Source: Alphaproteobacteria bacterium
Lineage (GTDB): Bacteria > Pseudomonadota > Alphaproteobacteria > Caulobacterales > Parvularculaceae
Direction: 5' to 3'
Assembly (NCBI GenBank): GCA_016125425.1
Contig: WGLT01000016.1
Location: forward strand, 16,168-80,167
Length of the DNA: 64,000 bases
Shown here in pieces: positions 19,265 through 27,992 of the stretch. Numbering within the stretch: the first letter of the stretch is position 1; every line of letters begins with the position of its first letter. The translations under genes were made by a program, and so were the position numbers. Under the pieces are notes generated by a model, which saw only the letters and a list, made by a program, of their open reading frames with translations, was not told the DNA's origin and searched no databases.

Positions 19265-20305
19265 ATGAAATTCCTCGATCGCGCGAAAATCTATGTCGAA
19301 AGCGGCGCCGGCGGCGCCGGCTGCCTGTCCTTTCGGCGCGAGAAATTCATTGAATTCGGCGGGCCGAATGGCGGCGATGGCGGCCGCGGCGGCCACGTGT
19401 TCATTGAGGCGGTCGATAACCTCAATACGCTGATCGATTTTCGCTATCAGCAGCACTATCGCGCGAAGAACGGGCGGCCCGGCGAGGGCCAGGAGCGGAC
19501 GGGCGCGGACGGCGCCGATCTCGTCATCAAGGCGCCGGTCGGGACCCAGATTTTCGAAGAAGACGAAGAAACGCTGATCGCCGATCTGGACCGTCCGGGC
19601 GCGCGCGCCCTTCTCGCCAAGGGCGGCAATGGCGGCTTCGGCAACGCGCATTTCAAATCCTCGACGAATCGCGCGCCGCGCCGGGCCAATCCGGGTCTGC
19701 CGGGCGAAAAGCGCACAGTCTGGCTGCGCCTTAAACTGATCGCCGATTTCGGGCTTATCGGCCTGCCGAACGCCGGCAAGTCGACATTTCTCGCGGCGGT
19801 GACGGCGGCCAGGCCGAAGATCGCCGATTATCCGTTCACGACGCTTCATCCCGGGCTCGGCGTCGTTCGTCTTAATGAGGGTGAAAGCTTCGTCCTCGCC
19901 GATATTCCGGGGCTTATCGAGGGTGCGCATGAAGGCGCCGGGATCGGCGATCGCTTCCTCGGTCATGTCGAACGCTGCGCGGCCCTGATCCATCTTGTCG
20001 ACGGAACGCAGGAAGATGTCGCGGGCGCCTATCGGACCATTCGCGGCGAGCTTGCGGCCTATGGCGCAGGGCTGGAGGACAAGCGCGAGATCGTCTGCCT
20101 CAATAAGGTCGACGCTTTGGCCGATGAAGAACGCGCCCAAAAATTGAAGGCGCTTTCAAAAGCGGCCGGCAAGCCGGCGCGCGCGATCTCGGGCGTTTCG
20201 GGCGAAGGCCTGCAAGCGCTCTTGCGCAATCTCATGGCGATGAAGAAGGGCGAAATCGAAGACGCGGAGGAAGAAAGCGCCGAAAACCTTCAGTGGACGC
20301 CCTAG
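19265..20305 (+). CDS. obgE: GTPase ObgE/CgtA
   Basis: This 346-residue GTPase is involved in 50S ribosome maturation and stress control. It has the glycine-rich Obg fold (residues 1-158, with [13 protein letters not shown] and [10 protein letters not shown]), then the G domain with G1 GLPNAGKS at residues 166-173, [14 protein letters not shown] as G3 and LNKVD as G4. There is only a short acidic C-terminal tail. It lies immediately upstream of nadD (7 bases), a common alphaproteobacterial neighbourhood. Confidence 0.96.
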   Translation: MKFLDRAKIYVESGAGGAGCLSFRREKFIEFGGPNGGDGGRGGHVFIEAVDNLNTLIDFRYQQHYRAKNGRPGEGQERTGADGADLVIKAPVGTQIFEEDEETLIADLDRPGARALLAKGGNGGFGNAHFKSSTNRAPRRANPGLPGEKRTVWLRLKLIADFGLIGLPNAGKSTFLAAVTAARPKIADYPFTTLHPGLGVVRLNEGESFVLADIPGLIEGAHEGAGIGDRFLGHVERCAALIHLVDGTQEDVAGAYRTIRGELAAYGAGLEDKREIVCLNKVDALADEERAQKLKALSKAAGKPARAISGVSGEGLQALLRNLMAMKKGEIEDAEEESAENLQWTP

Positions 20306-20312
20306 GCCGGCC

Positions 20313-20909
20313 ATGATTCCGCAGCGCCACGCGCATCAGAAAATCGGCCTGCTGGGCGGCTCCTTCAATCCGCCGCACGCGGGCCACCGCGAAATTTCGC
20401 TTCTGGCGCTTCAATGGCTCGGACTCGACGCCGTTTGGTGGCTCGTCAGCCCCGGCAATCCGTTGAAGGACCCGACGCAGAACGCGCCCTACGAAGAGCG
20501 CCTTGCGCAAGCGCGCAAGATCGCCAGCCATCCCGCAATCGTCGTGTCGAATTTCGAAGCGCGGCGCGGCCTTCAGTATACGGTCGATACGCTTGAGGCG
20601 CTTGTCGAACTCTGGCCCCAGATCGAGTTTGTCTGGCTGATGGGCGCCGATAATCTCGCGACGATCGATCGCTGGCGGGACTGGCGGCGCATTTTCGCGC
20701 TTGCGCCGGTCGCGGTTTTCAACCGGCCGGGATATGAAAAGGCGGAGAAAGAAAGCGCGGCGGCGCAGGCCTTCGCGGCGTTCCGTCTGGACGAATCGAG
20801 GGCGGGCGAGCTTGCAGGCGCAGAGCCTCCGGCCTGGATTTTTTTTCACGACGCGGCCAATCCCCTGTCTTCGACGGCGATCCGGGCGCATCGCGCGGCG
20901 AAAGATTAA
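20313..20909 (+). CDS. nadD: Nicotinate-nucleotide adenylyltransferase
   Basis: This 198-residue NAD-biosynthesis enzyme forms NaAD from nicotinate mononucleotide and ATP. The nucleotidyl-transferase motif GGSFNPPHAGH is near residues 14-24, with the WWLVSPGNPLKD segment and a C-terminal STAIR-like SSTAIRAH. The length is normal. It follows obgE at seven bases and is followed by a 188-base gap before rsfS in which I see no gene. Confidence 0.95.
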   Translation: MIPQRHAHQKIGLLGGSFNPPHAGHREISLLALQWLGLDAVWWLVSPGNPLKDPTQNAPYEERLAQARKIASHPAIVVSNFEARRGLQYTVDTLEALVELWPQIEFVWLMGADNLATIDRWRDWRRIFALAPVAVFNRPGYEKAEKESAAAQAFAAFRLDESRAGELAGAEPPAWIFFHDAANPLSSTAIRAHRAAKD

Positions 20910-21097
20910 CCTTAAGCGCCTTGATCTCCGGGCGGGCGAGGCAAATCTATGGGGCGGAGCGGCCGCTCGCCGTGTCGCCAAGGCAACACTGGGCGCGGGC
21001 GGCGCGCTTGGCCTGGCGCCGGAACGGCGGTAGGCTTTCGCTTGCGAGGAGGCGCCTCGCGTAAAGATGGAGGCAAGCGCTGAGTTCTCAGCCCGGT

Positions 21098-21577
21098 ATG
21101 GCGGCGGACCGTAAAGCCGCTTTGAAACTTGTGCGACCGAATGGCTCCGACGGCGCTGGCGCGCCCGAGGCCGAAAGCGAGCAGGACGGCGAAGGCCCGT
21201 CTAGGCTCGCCGCTCTTCCGCCCGAAGAGCGCAGTCGCGAAACCCTCGACATCGTTCTCGCAGAACTGGACGACGACAAAGCCGAAGACGTCGTAACGAT
21301 CTCTCTTGAGGGGAAATCGGACATCGCCGACGTCATGGTGATCGCGTCGGGCCGTTCGCAGCGTCATGTCGGCGCGATGGCCGACAAGCTCCTGCGCCGT
21401 CTCAAGGAGGCCGGGCTCGGCCGCGCCCGCATTGAGGGCGCGCCCGCTTGCGACTGGGTGCTGATCGATGCGGGCGATGTCATCGTCCATCTGTTCCGTC
21501 CCGAGGTGCGCGCCTTCTATAATCTCGAGCGCATCTGGTCTGAGGCGGCCCGCGCGCCCGCTATGCCGGACGCCTAA
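21098..21577 (+). CDS. rsfS: Ribosome silencing factor RsfS
   Basis: This 159-residue RsfS/Iojap protein binds uL14 on the 50S subunit and blocks subunit joining. The domain runs from about residue 48 (ETLDIVLAELDDDKAEDVV) through DWVLIDAGDVIVHLF to ERIW. An unusual polar N-terminal extension of about 45 residues precedes it. The annotated ATG has no close Shine-Dalgarno, but a GGAGG at 21069-21073 sits six bases before an in-frame CTG at 21080, making a rare CTG start a possible alternative that adds six residues. Confidence 0.92.
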   Translation: MAADRKAALKLVRPNGSDGAGAPEAESEQDGEGPSRLAALPPEERSRETLDIVLAELDDDKAEDVVTISLEGKSDIADVMVIASGRSQRHVGAMADKLLRRLKEAGLGRARIEGAPACDWVLIDAGDVIVHLFRPEVRAFYNLERIWSEAARAPAMPDA

Positions 21578-21601
21578 GCGCCGGGGAGGGCGAACCGTCC
21601 G

Positions 21602-22084
21602 ATGCGGCTGATCCTCGCCGCCGTCGGGCGGCTCAAGTCCGGCCCTGAAGCCGATCTTGTCGAAGACTATGCGGGGCGCATCCGCGCCGCCGGCCGGCCG
21701 ATCGGCGTTTCCGATTTTTCGATTGTGGAAGTCGAAGCGCCGAGGGGGCTCGACGGCGCGGCGCGTCAGGCGAAAGAAAGCGCGCTTCTGCTCGGGGCCG
21801 CCGCCGACAAGGCGCGAAAGATCGTTCTCGACGAGCGCGGGCGCTCGCTTTCGAGCGAGGAGTTCGCGCGCACGCTCGCCGACTGGCGCGACAACGGCGC
21901 GGGCGAAATCGCTTTTCTCATCGGCGGCGCGGACGGTCATGACCGGACCGTGCGCGAATCGGCCGATCTGTTGGTTTCTTTCGGCAGAGCGACTTGGCCG
22001 CATATGCTTGTCAGGGCGATGCTATGCGAACAGGTTTATCGGGCGATGATGATTCTTTCCGGCCACCCTTATCACCGCGCATGA
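21602..22084 (+). CDS. rlmH: 23S rRNA (pseudouridine1915-N3)-methyltransferase
   Basis: This 160-residue SPOUT methyltransferase methylates pseudouridine 1915 in helix 69 of 23S rRNA. The motifs DERGRSLSSEEFA, FLIGGADGH and the C-terminal HPYHRA knot are all present. It lies 24 bases after rsfS and overlaps the EnvC-like gene by four bases, so the three are very likely one operon. Confidence 0.96.
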   Translation: MRLILAAVGRLKSGPEADLVEDYAGRIRAAGRPIGVSDFSIVEVEAPRGLDGAARQAKESALLLGAAADKARKIVLDERGRSLSSEEFARTLADWRDNGAGEIAFLIGGADGHDRTVRESADLLVSFGRATWPHMLVRAMLCEQVYRAMMILSGHPYHRA

Positions 22085-23325
22085 AGATGCGCCGGCTCGC
22101 GATGATCGTTTTGGCCGCGCTCGCCGCTTCGCCCTCGGTCGAAGCGGCGCCGGGCCAGCGCGCGGACGAGTTGAAGGCGATCGAACAGAAGCTGAAGGAA
22201 AAACAGGCCGAAGAAAGCCGTCTGAAAAACGAAGCCCAGGAACGCGAACAGGAAGTCGCGGCGCTGCGATATCGCCTCGTCGAAACCGCCAATTCCCTGC
22301 AGGGAGCGGAAAAGCGAATGGCCGACATCACCGCGGAACTGGCGCGGCTGAGCGCGGAAGAGGACCGGCTCAAGGCGTCGCTCAAGACCCAGCAAGCCAA
22401 TCTGTCGGATGTGCTCGCGGCGTTGCAGTCGCTCGAACTGGCCAAGCCCCCCGCGCTGCTCGTCTCGCCGGACGACGCGAACAAGGCGGCGCGCGCGGCC
22501 ATGCTGCTCGGCGACGCGGCGCCTCAACTGCAAAAACGCGCGGACGCGCTGAAGGCCGATCTTGATCGCCTCGCCGAACTCAAAAAGGCGCGCGACAAGG
22601 AGCGCGCGGCCTTCCAGAAAACTAATGAAGAAATCCAATCGCGCCGGGCCGTCCTCGCCGAACTTTTGCAGAAGAAGCAGGCCGAACGCGATGTCGCCGC
22701 CTCGCTCGCCGCGGCGGCTCAAAAGGAAACAGCCGCGCTCGCCGCGCGCGCAACCTCGCTCAGGGATGTGATCGACCGGCTGGAGCGGCTCGCCCGCGTC
22801 ATCACGCCTCGCATCAAGCCGCCGCCGCCGCGCCCCGATCAGCCTGTGGTCGCATCGAGCGAAACGCCCTCGCCGGACCGGCGGGCCGAAGCCTTCCGGC
22901 CGGCCCGGCCTTTCATCGAGGCGCGCGGATCGCTGAAGCCGCCGGTCGTCGGCAGGGTGATTAACGTTTACGGGGCCCCGCGTCCCGAGGGCGGGCGCTA
23001 TGAGGGCCTCCGATTCGCCGTGGCCGATCAGTCAATTGTGACCTCGCCCTATCAGGGAAATGTCGTCTTCGCGCGCGCCTGGGGGGCCGTCGGCAATTTG
23101 ATAGTTCTGGACGTCGGCGGGGGCTACCATATACTTCTTTTAGGGGTGAGCGCCTTTCTGGTCCATGAGGGCCAGCAAGTCGCTGCAGGCGAGCCGCTCG
23201 GACTTATGGAAAGCCCCGAGCCCGGCCAGGAAGCGAGCTTGAACTTCGAGATCCGCAAGAATGGCGAGCCTGTTAACCCGGCTTTGTGGCTGGCCGGAAA
23301 CAATGGCAAGGAGACCGGCTTTTGA
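22081..23325 (+). CDS. envC: EnvC-like murein hydrolase activator
   Basis: This 414-residue exported protein has a signal peptide (about residues 1-22), a long coiled coil (about 25-240) and a C-terminal LytM/M23 domain (about 285-410). The LytM domain lacks the HxxxD and HxH metal ligands, as in EnvC proteins that activate amidases rather than cut peptidoglycan. FtsEX, encoded at 10-11.8 kb, is the known partner class. The start at 22081 forms an ATGA overlap with rlmH; an ATG two codons later is also possible. Confidence 0.9.
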   Translation: MKMRRLAMIVLAALAASPSVEAAPGQRADELKAIEQKLKEKQAEESRLKNEAQEREQEVAALRYRLVETANSLQGAEKRMADITAELARLSAEEDRLKASLKTQQANLSDVLAALQSLELAKPPALLVSPDDANKAARAAMLLGDAAPQLQKRADALKADLDRLAELKKARDKERAAFQKTNEEIQSRRAVLAELLQKKQAERDVAASLAAAAQKETAALAARATSLRDVIDRLERLARVITPRIKPPPPRPDQPVVASSETPSPDRRAEAFRPARPFIEARGSLKPPVVGRVINVYGAPRPEGGRYEGLRFAVADQSIVTSPYQGNVVFARAWGAVGNLIVLDVGGGYHILLLGVSAFLVHEGQQVAAGEPLGLMESPEPGQEASLNFEIRKNGEPVNPALWLAGNNGKETGF

Positions 23326-23425
23326 CCGCCTTGCGCGTCCGGACGCATTGCCATCGGACGAGCCATGGCGGAAGGATGGGCCGAAGCCCGGCTCGTGAAA
23401 ACGGGACCGCCGGAGAAAGTACAGG

Positions 23426-24832
23426 ATGAAAGACGTGCATACTGATAAGAAATCCCGCCGCAAATTCGGCCTCGTCGCCTCGACGGGCGCTCTCGCGGCG
23501 GCGGCGGTCGGCGGGGCGCTGATCTCGGCGGCGCTTCTGTCCGGCGGGTTCGCGCGGTCGACCATTTCCGCCGACACCTTCCGCCAGCTCGACCTTTTCG
23601 GCGAAGTGTTTGAACAGGTGCACGAGAATTACGTGACGCCGCCCGACGACGCCGCGCTGATCCGCGGGTCGATCGACGGCATGATGTCGAAGCTCGATCC
23701 GCATTCGAGCTATATGAGCCCGGACGAATTCGCGGACATGCAGGAGCAGACGCGCGGCAGCTTCGCGGGACTCGGCATTCAGGTCGTTATGGACAATGAC
23801 GGCCCGGACAAGGGGCTGGTCAAGGTGATCGCGCCGATCGACGATACGCCGGCCGCGCGCGCCGGCATGCAGCCGAACGATCTCATCGTCGCCATCGACG
23901 GCGAAAAAGTGCAGGGCATGACGATCGATCAGGCGACGTCGAAGCTCAAAGGGCCGAAAGGCACGCGCGTTGAAATCTCCGTCGTTCGCGATCGCGACAA
24001 GCCGCCCTTCAAGCTTTCGCTCATCCGCGACATCATCACGGTGCAGTCGGTCGCTTCGAAGGTCGAAGGCGACTTCGGCTATATCCGCATCGCGACCTTC
24101 AGCGAGCAGACGGAAGACGGCCTCAAAAAGGCGATCAAGGATCTCAACAGGGAGATCAAGGGCGGCCCGAAAGGCATCGTCCTCGATTTGCGCTCCAATC
24201 CCGGCGGACTTCTCGATCAGGCGGTCGCCGTGGCCGACACATTTCTTGACGGCGGCGAAATCGTTTCGACGCGCGGTCGGCGCCCGAAAGACACGCTGCG
24301 CGAAATGGGAACGCCCGGCGACGAACTCGGCGGCAAGCCGATCGTCGTCTTGATCAATGGCGGCACCGCCTCGGCGTCGGAAATCGTCGCCGGCGCGCTG
24401 CAGGACCGCAATCGCGCGCTCCTTCTCGGCACGCGCTCCTTCGGCAAAGGAAGCGTGCAGACGGTGATTCCGTTGCAGAACGGCGCGCAGGGCGCGTTGC
24501 GGCTGACGACGGCGCGCTATTACACGCCTTCGGGCCGTTCGATTCAGGCGCGCGGCATCGAGCCGGATATCGACATGCCGGTCGTTTATCCGGGACAGGA
24601 TGAAAACGCCAAGCGCACGCGCGAGGCCGATCTTCCGCACGCTCTTTCAGCCGAAGGCGCAGCGGCGCCCGAAGAGCCAAAAGAAGAAAGCGGCGACAAG
24701 TCCTCCGTCGAACCGGTGAAATGCCCTGAAGGCAAGGATTGCCAGCTCGAGCGCGCGCTGGCTCTGCTCGCCGACGCGACGGGCTATCGCCGCGCGCTGG
24801 CCGACGCGGGCGCAAAGCTTCATCAGCAATAA
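23426..24832 (+). CDS. ctpA: Carboxy-terminal processing protease (S41)
   Basis: This 468-residue periplasmic serine protease has an N-terminal signal-anchor (about residues 14-38), a PDZ domain (about 95-180, GLGIQVV and GMQPNDLIVAIDG) and an S41 catalytic core. The nucleophile region GTASASE is at residues 313-319 and the general-base lysine is Lys341 in FGKGSVQ. The tail is acidic and Lys-rich with a CPEGKDC pair of cysteines. It follows the EnvC-like gene, a frequent alphaproteobacterial order, and a strong terminator closes the unit. Confidence 0.94.
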   Translation: MKDVHTDKKSRRKFGLVASTGALAAAAVGGALISAALLSGGFARSTISADTFRQLDLFGEVFEQVHENYVTPPDDAALIRGSIDGMMSKLDPHSSYMSPDEFADMQEQTRGSFAGLGIQVVMDNDGPDKGLVKVIAPIDDTPAARAGMQPNDLIVAIDGEKVQGMTIDQATSKLKGPKGTRVEISVVRDRDKPPFKLSLIRDIITVQSVASKVEGDFGYIRIATFSEQTEDGLKKAIKDLNREIKGGPKGIVLDLRSNPGGLLDQAVAVADTFLDGGEIVSTRGRRPKDTLREMGTPGDELGGKPIVVLINGGTASASEIVAGALQDRNRALLLGTRSFGKGSVQTVIPLQNGAQGALRLTTARYYTPSGRSIQARGIEPDIDMPVVYPGQDENAKRTREADLPHALSAEGAAAPEEPKEESGDKSSVEPVKCPEGKDCQLERALALLADATGYRRALADAGAKLHQQ

Positions 24833-24854
24833 CGCCCGGCCTCCGATTTGACTG

Positions 24855-24887
24855 AAAAAGCCCGGTCGCGAACGACCGGGCTTTTTT
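24855..24887 (+). terminator. Rho-independent terminator after ctpA
   Basis: A ten-base perfect stem AGCCCGGTCG / CGACCGGGCT with a CGAA tetraloop is followed by five further T. A run of A precedes the stem, so it could act in both directions. Confidence 0.93.
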
Positions 24888-25063
24888 CGTTGCGAGACGG
24901 ATATGCGGACGATGCGCGCCCGAGAACGGTTTGTCGGGCGAATGGCTCCATTCGTCGAATGTCCGCCCTGCGGCGGCGCGCTCATATTGCGCCGGGCTCT
25001 CGACAGGACGCGGTTCCGCGCTAAGGTGCGCGCCGAATGAAGACCGGGTGCGGGGCTCCTGCC

Positions 25064-26632
25064 ATGAAACGATATCTGTGGATCGTGACCGCCGTCGCGG
25101 CGCTCGCGGCGTGCGAAAGAGGCGGCCAAAAGCCGGCGGAAACGACGCCGGCGCCGGCTGCGAAGACGGAGACTGAAACGGCCGCGCCGACGCCGGCGCC
25201 GGAGAAGGCGGACGCCGCCGCGTCCGCCGCCATGGACGCGCGGATCGTTCGCCCGCCGAGCGATCCTTATCCGTCCTCTTACAAGCCATATCCGTCGAAG
25301 CCGACGCTCATTGTCGGCGCGACGATACTGACCGGCACGGGCGCGCGGATCGAGAACGGCGCCATCCTGATGCAAGACGGCAAGATCGCGGCGGTCGGCG
25401 CGGCGGGCGACGTCAAAGCGCCTGAAGGCGCGGTGCGGATCGACGCCGAGGGCAAATTCGTCACGCCCGGCATCATCGACATCCATTCCCATCTCGGCGT
25501 TTACCCTTCGCCCGGCGTCGATTCGACGGCGGACGGCAATGAAATGACCAATCCGAACACCGCGAATGTGTGGGCGGAGCATTCGGTCTGGCCGCAGGAT
25601 CCGGGATTCACGCGCGCGCTCGCGGGCGGCGTTACGACGCTGCAAATTCTGCCGGGGTCGGCCAATCTCTTCGGCGGCCGCTCTGCGATCGTGAAGAACG
25701 TTCCTTCGCGAACCGTGCAGGGCATGAAGTTTCCGGGCGCGCCTTACGGGCTCAAAATGGCCTGCGGCGAAAACCCGAAACGCGTCTACGGTCAGAAAGG
25801 CGGCCCGATGACGCGCATGGGCAATATGGCCGGCTATCGCGCGGCCTGGATCGAGGCGGCCGCCTACAAGAAAAAGTGGGATGACTATTACAAGGCGGCC
25901 GAGAAATTTTACGCCGACAAGGGCAAAAGCAAGGACGGCGACAAAAAGGGCGATGAGGACAAAAAGCCGCCCGAGCCGCCGACGCGGGACTTGAAGCTTG
26001 AAACCCTGGCCGGCGCGCTCAATGGCGACATCCGCGTCAACATGCATTGCTATCGCGCCGACGAGATGGCGCAGGTAATCGATATGGCCAAGGAGTTCGG
26101 CTACAAGGTCGCCTCCTTCCACCATGCGGTCGAGGCCTACAAGATCGCCGACATCCTGGCGAAGAACGATATCTGCGCGGTCGTGTGGGCGGACTGGTGG
26201 GGCTTCAAGCTGGAAGCCTATGACAGCGTCCGCGAAAACGCCGCGCTCGTCGACGCTCAGCCGAATGGCTGCGCGATCATCCATTCCGACAGCGAGATTT
26301 TCGTGCAGCGTCTCAATCAGGAGGCTGCGATGGCGATGGCGGACGGCAATCATATGGGGCTTAAGATCCCCGAAGAGCGCGCCATCGAATGGATCACGCG
26401 CAATCCCGCCAAGGCGATGGGCATTCTCGACAAGACGGGAACGCTGGAGCCGGGCAAGATGGCGGACGTCGTTTTGTGGAGCGGCGATCCGTTTTCCGTC
26501 TATACGCGCGCGGAAAAGGTCTTCATTGACGGCGCCATGCTTTACGACAGGCTGAACGAGAAGCTTTCTCCGCGTACGGATTTTGAACTCGGTCAGGCCA
26601 TGAACGGCCCGACGGGAGGAGCAGGACAATGA
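25064..26632 (+). CDS. Exported amidohydrolase (lipoprotein), catalytically competent member of a pair
   Basis: This 522-residue amidohydrolase-superfamily enzyme has a lipobox-like VAALAAC at the end of its signal and a Pro/Ala/Thr linker. Metal ligands are visible: HxH in DIHSHLG (His141 and His143), a Lys in GLKMACGENP, His in MHCYRADE, His in SFHHAVEAYK and Asp in IIHSDSE. A Lys-rich insertion lies near residues 285-310. The substrate is unknown; dipeptidase- or imidazolonepropionase-like activity is typical. An ATG nine codons upstream with an AAGGTG site is an alternative start. It overlaps the next amidohydrolase gene by four bases. Confidence 0.86.
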   Translation: MKRYLWIVTAVAALAACERGGQKPAETTPAPAAKTETETAAPTPAPEKADAAASAAMDARIVRPPSDPYPSSYKPYPSKPTLIVGATILTGTGARIENGAILMQDGKIAAVGAAGDVKAPEGAVRIDAEGKFVTPGIIDIHSHLGVYPSPGVDSTADGNEMTNPNTANVWAEHSVWPQDPGFTRALAGGVTTLQILPGSANLFGGRSAIVKNVPSRTVQGMKFPGAPYGLKMACGENPKRVYGQKGGPMTRMGNMAGYRAAWIEAAAYKKKWDDYYKAAEKFYADKGKSKDGDKKGDEDKKPPEPPTRDLKLETLAGALNGDIRVNMHCYRADEMAQVIDMAKEFGYKVASFHHAVEAYKIADILAKNDICAVVWADWWGFKLEAYDSVRENAALVDAQPNGCAIIHSDSEIFVQRLNQEAAMAMADGNHMGLKIPEERAIEWITRNPAKAMGILDKTGTLEPGKMADVVLWSGDPFSVYTRAEKVFIDGAMLYDRLNEKLSPRTDFELGQAMNGPTGGAGQ

Positions 26633-27921
26633 CGCGTATTCTTCCCATTCTCGGCGCGCTGGCGCTCGGCGCGGGGCTTGCGGCCGCGCCCGCCCATGCG
26701 CAGACTGTTCTCATCCAGCATGCGAAAGTGCAGACGATCGGCCCGGCCGGCGTGATTGAGGACGGCGACGTTCTCATCAATAACGGCGTCATCGCCGCGG
26801 TCGGCAAGGGCCTTTCCGCCCCCGAAGGGGCGAGCGTCATCGATGCGTCCGGAAAGGTCGTGACGCCCGGCTTCTTCGCGCCCTATTCGCAGATCGGCAT
26901 CGAGGAAATCGGCTTCAGCGCCAACGCCAACGATTCCCGCCCTGACGACGGCTTTCCGATCAACGCCTCGCTCGATGTCGTCGACGCCTATAATCCGAAT
27001 TCGAGCGTCATCGCGATCACGCGCGCCGGCGGGATTACGCGCGCCCTGACGGCGCCGGTGCCGGGATCGTCGCTTTTCGGCGGCGAAGCGGCGGTGATCG
27101 ATCTTTCGAGCCGCGTCGCCTCGGTGACGAAGGAGAAGGCGGCCGAGATCGCCGTTCTCGGCGATCAGGGCGCCCAGCGCGCCGGCGACACCCGCATGGG
27201 CGCCTGGGCCTTGATGCGGGAATATCTCGATGCGGCGATCGACTACGCCGCCAATCCGCGCGATTACGTGCAGCGCAAGCACGACAATGATTTCAAGATT
27301 CGCGATTTGCAGGCGCTCGGGCCTGTTATCGCGGGCCGCCAGCCGCTTCTTGTTTATGTCAACAGCGCGGCCGACATCCGCAATCTTCTGCGCCTCAAAA
27401 GCGCCTATCATCTCAATGTGATCATCATCGGCGGCACGGAAGCCTGGCGCGTCGGGCGCGAGCTCGCCGCGGCCAATGTGCCGGTGATCGTCGATCCGCT
27501 CGAGAACTTGCCCGAGCAGTTTGAGGATCTCGGCTCGACGCTCGCGAATGCGGCGCGGCTCAATGCGGCGGGCGTCAGGATCGCCTTTTATCACCAAGAC
27601 GAATTCAATGAGCGTCTTCTGCCGCAGCTTGCGGGCAACGCCGTTGCGAACGGGCTTCCCTATGACGCCGCGCTCGCCGCGCTGACGATCAATCCGGCGA
27701 TGATGTTCGGCCTCGGCGACCGTCTGGGCTCGCTCGAGCCCGGCAAAGCCGCTGACGTCGTGATCTGGGACGGCGATCCGCTCGAACTGACGACGCGGCC
27801 TGTCGCCGTGTTCATCGACGGCCGGCGGATGTCGATGGAGAACCGTCAGACGAAGCTGCGCGACCGCTATAAGGATTTGACTCGGACCGACCTGCCCTTC
27901 GCCTACAAGGGCGGGAATTAG
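26629..27921 (+). CDS. Exported amidohydrolase-like protein lacking metal ligands
   Basis: This 430-residue protein has a Sec signal peptide (cleavage near AHA-QT) and the amidohydrolase scaffold, including the C-terminal LEPGKAADVVIWDGDP. The HxH motif is replaced by Tyr86-Ser-Gln88 in FAPYSQIG. The positions matching two later His ligands in its partner read YVNSAAD and IIGGTEA, so His is absent there too; only the HQD segment keeps an Asp. It is probably a non-catalytic partner translated from the same mRNA as the competent enzyme (inference). Confidence 0.85.
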   Translation: MTRILPILGALALGAGLAAAPAHAQTVLIQHAKVQTIGPAGVIEDGDVLINNGVIAAVGKGLSAPEGASVIDASGKVVTPGFFAPYSQIGIEEIGFSANANDSRPDDGFPINASLDVVDAYNPNSSVIAITRAGGITRALTAPVPGSSLFGGEAAVIDLSSRVASVTKEKAAEIAVLGDQGAQRAGDTRMGAWALMREYLDAAIDYAANPRDYVQRKHDNDFKIRDLQALGPVIAGRQPLLVYVNSAADIRNLLRLKSAYHLNVIIIGGTEAWRVGRELAAANVPVIVDPLENLPEQFEDLGSTLANAARLNAAGVRIAFYHQDEFNERLLPQLAGNAVANGLPYDAALAALTINPAMMFGLGDRLGSLEPGKAADVVIWDGDPLELTTRPVAVFIDGRRMSMENRQTKLRDRYKDLTRTDLPFAYKGGN

Positions 27922-27992
27922 GCGCGAGGCGGGGCGCATCGGGCGGCGGCGCGGCCTTGCCGCCCCGCCGGTTCCGGGCGTAAGGCTGCGCC

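Noticed and set aside
22081..23325. Missing zinc ligands in the LytM domain of the EnvC-like protein
   Set aside because: This is normal for EnvC-type amidase activators and therefore not a novelty.
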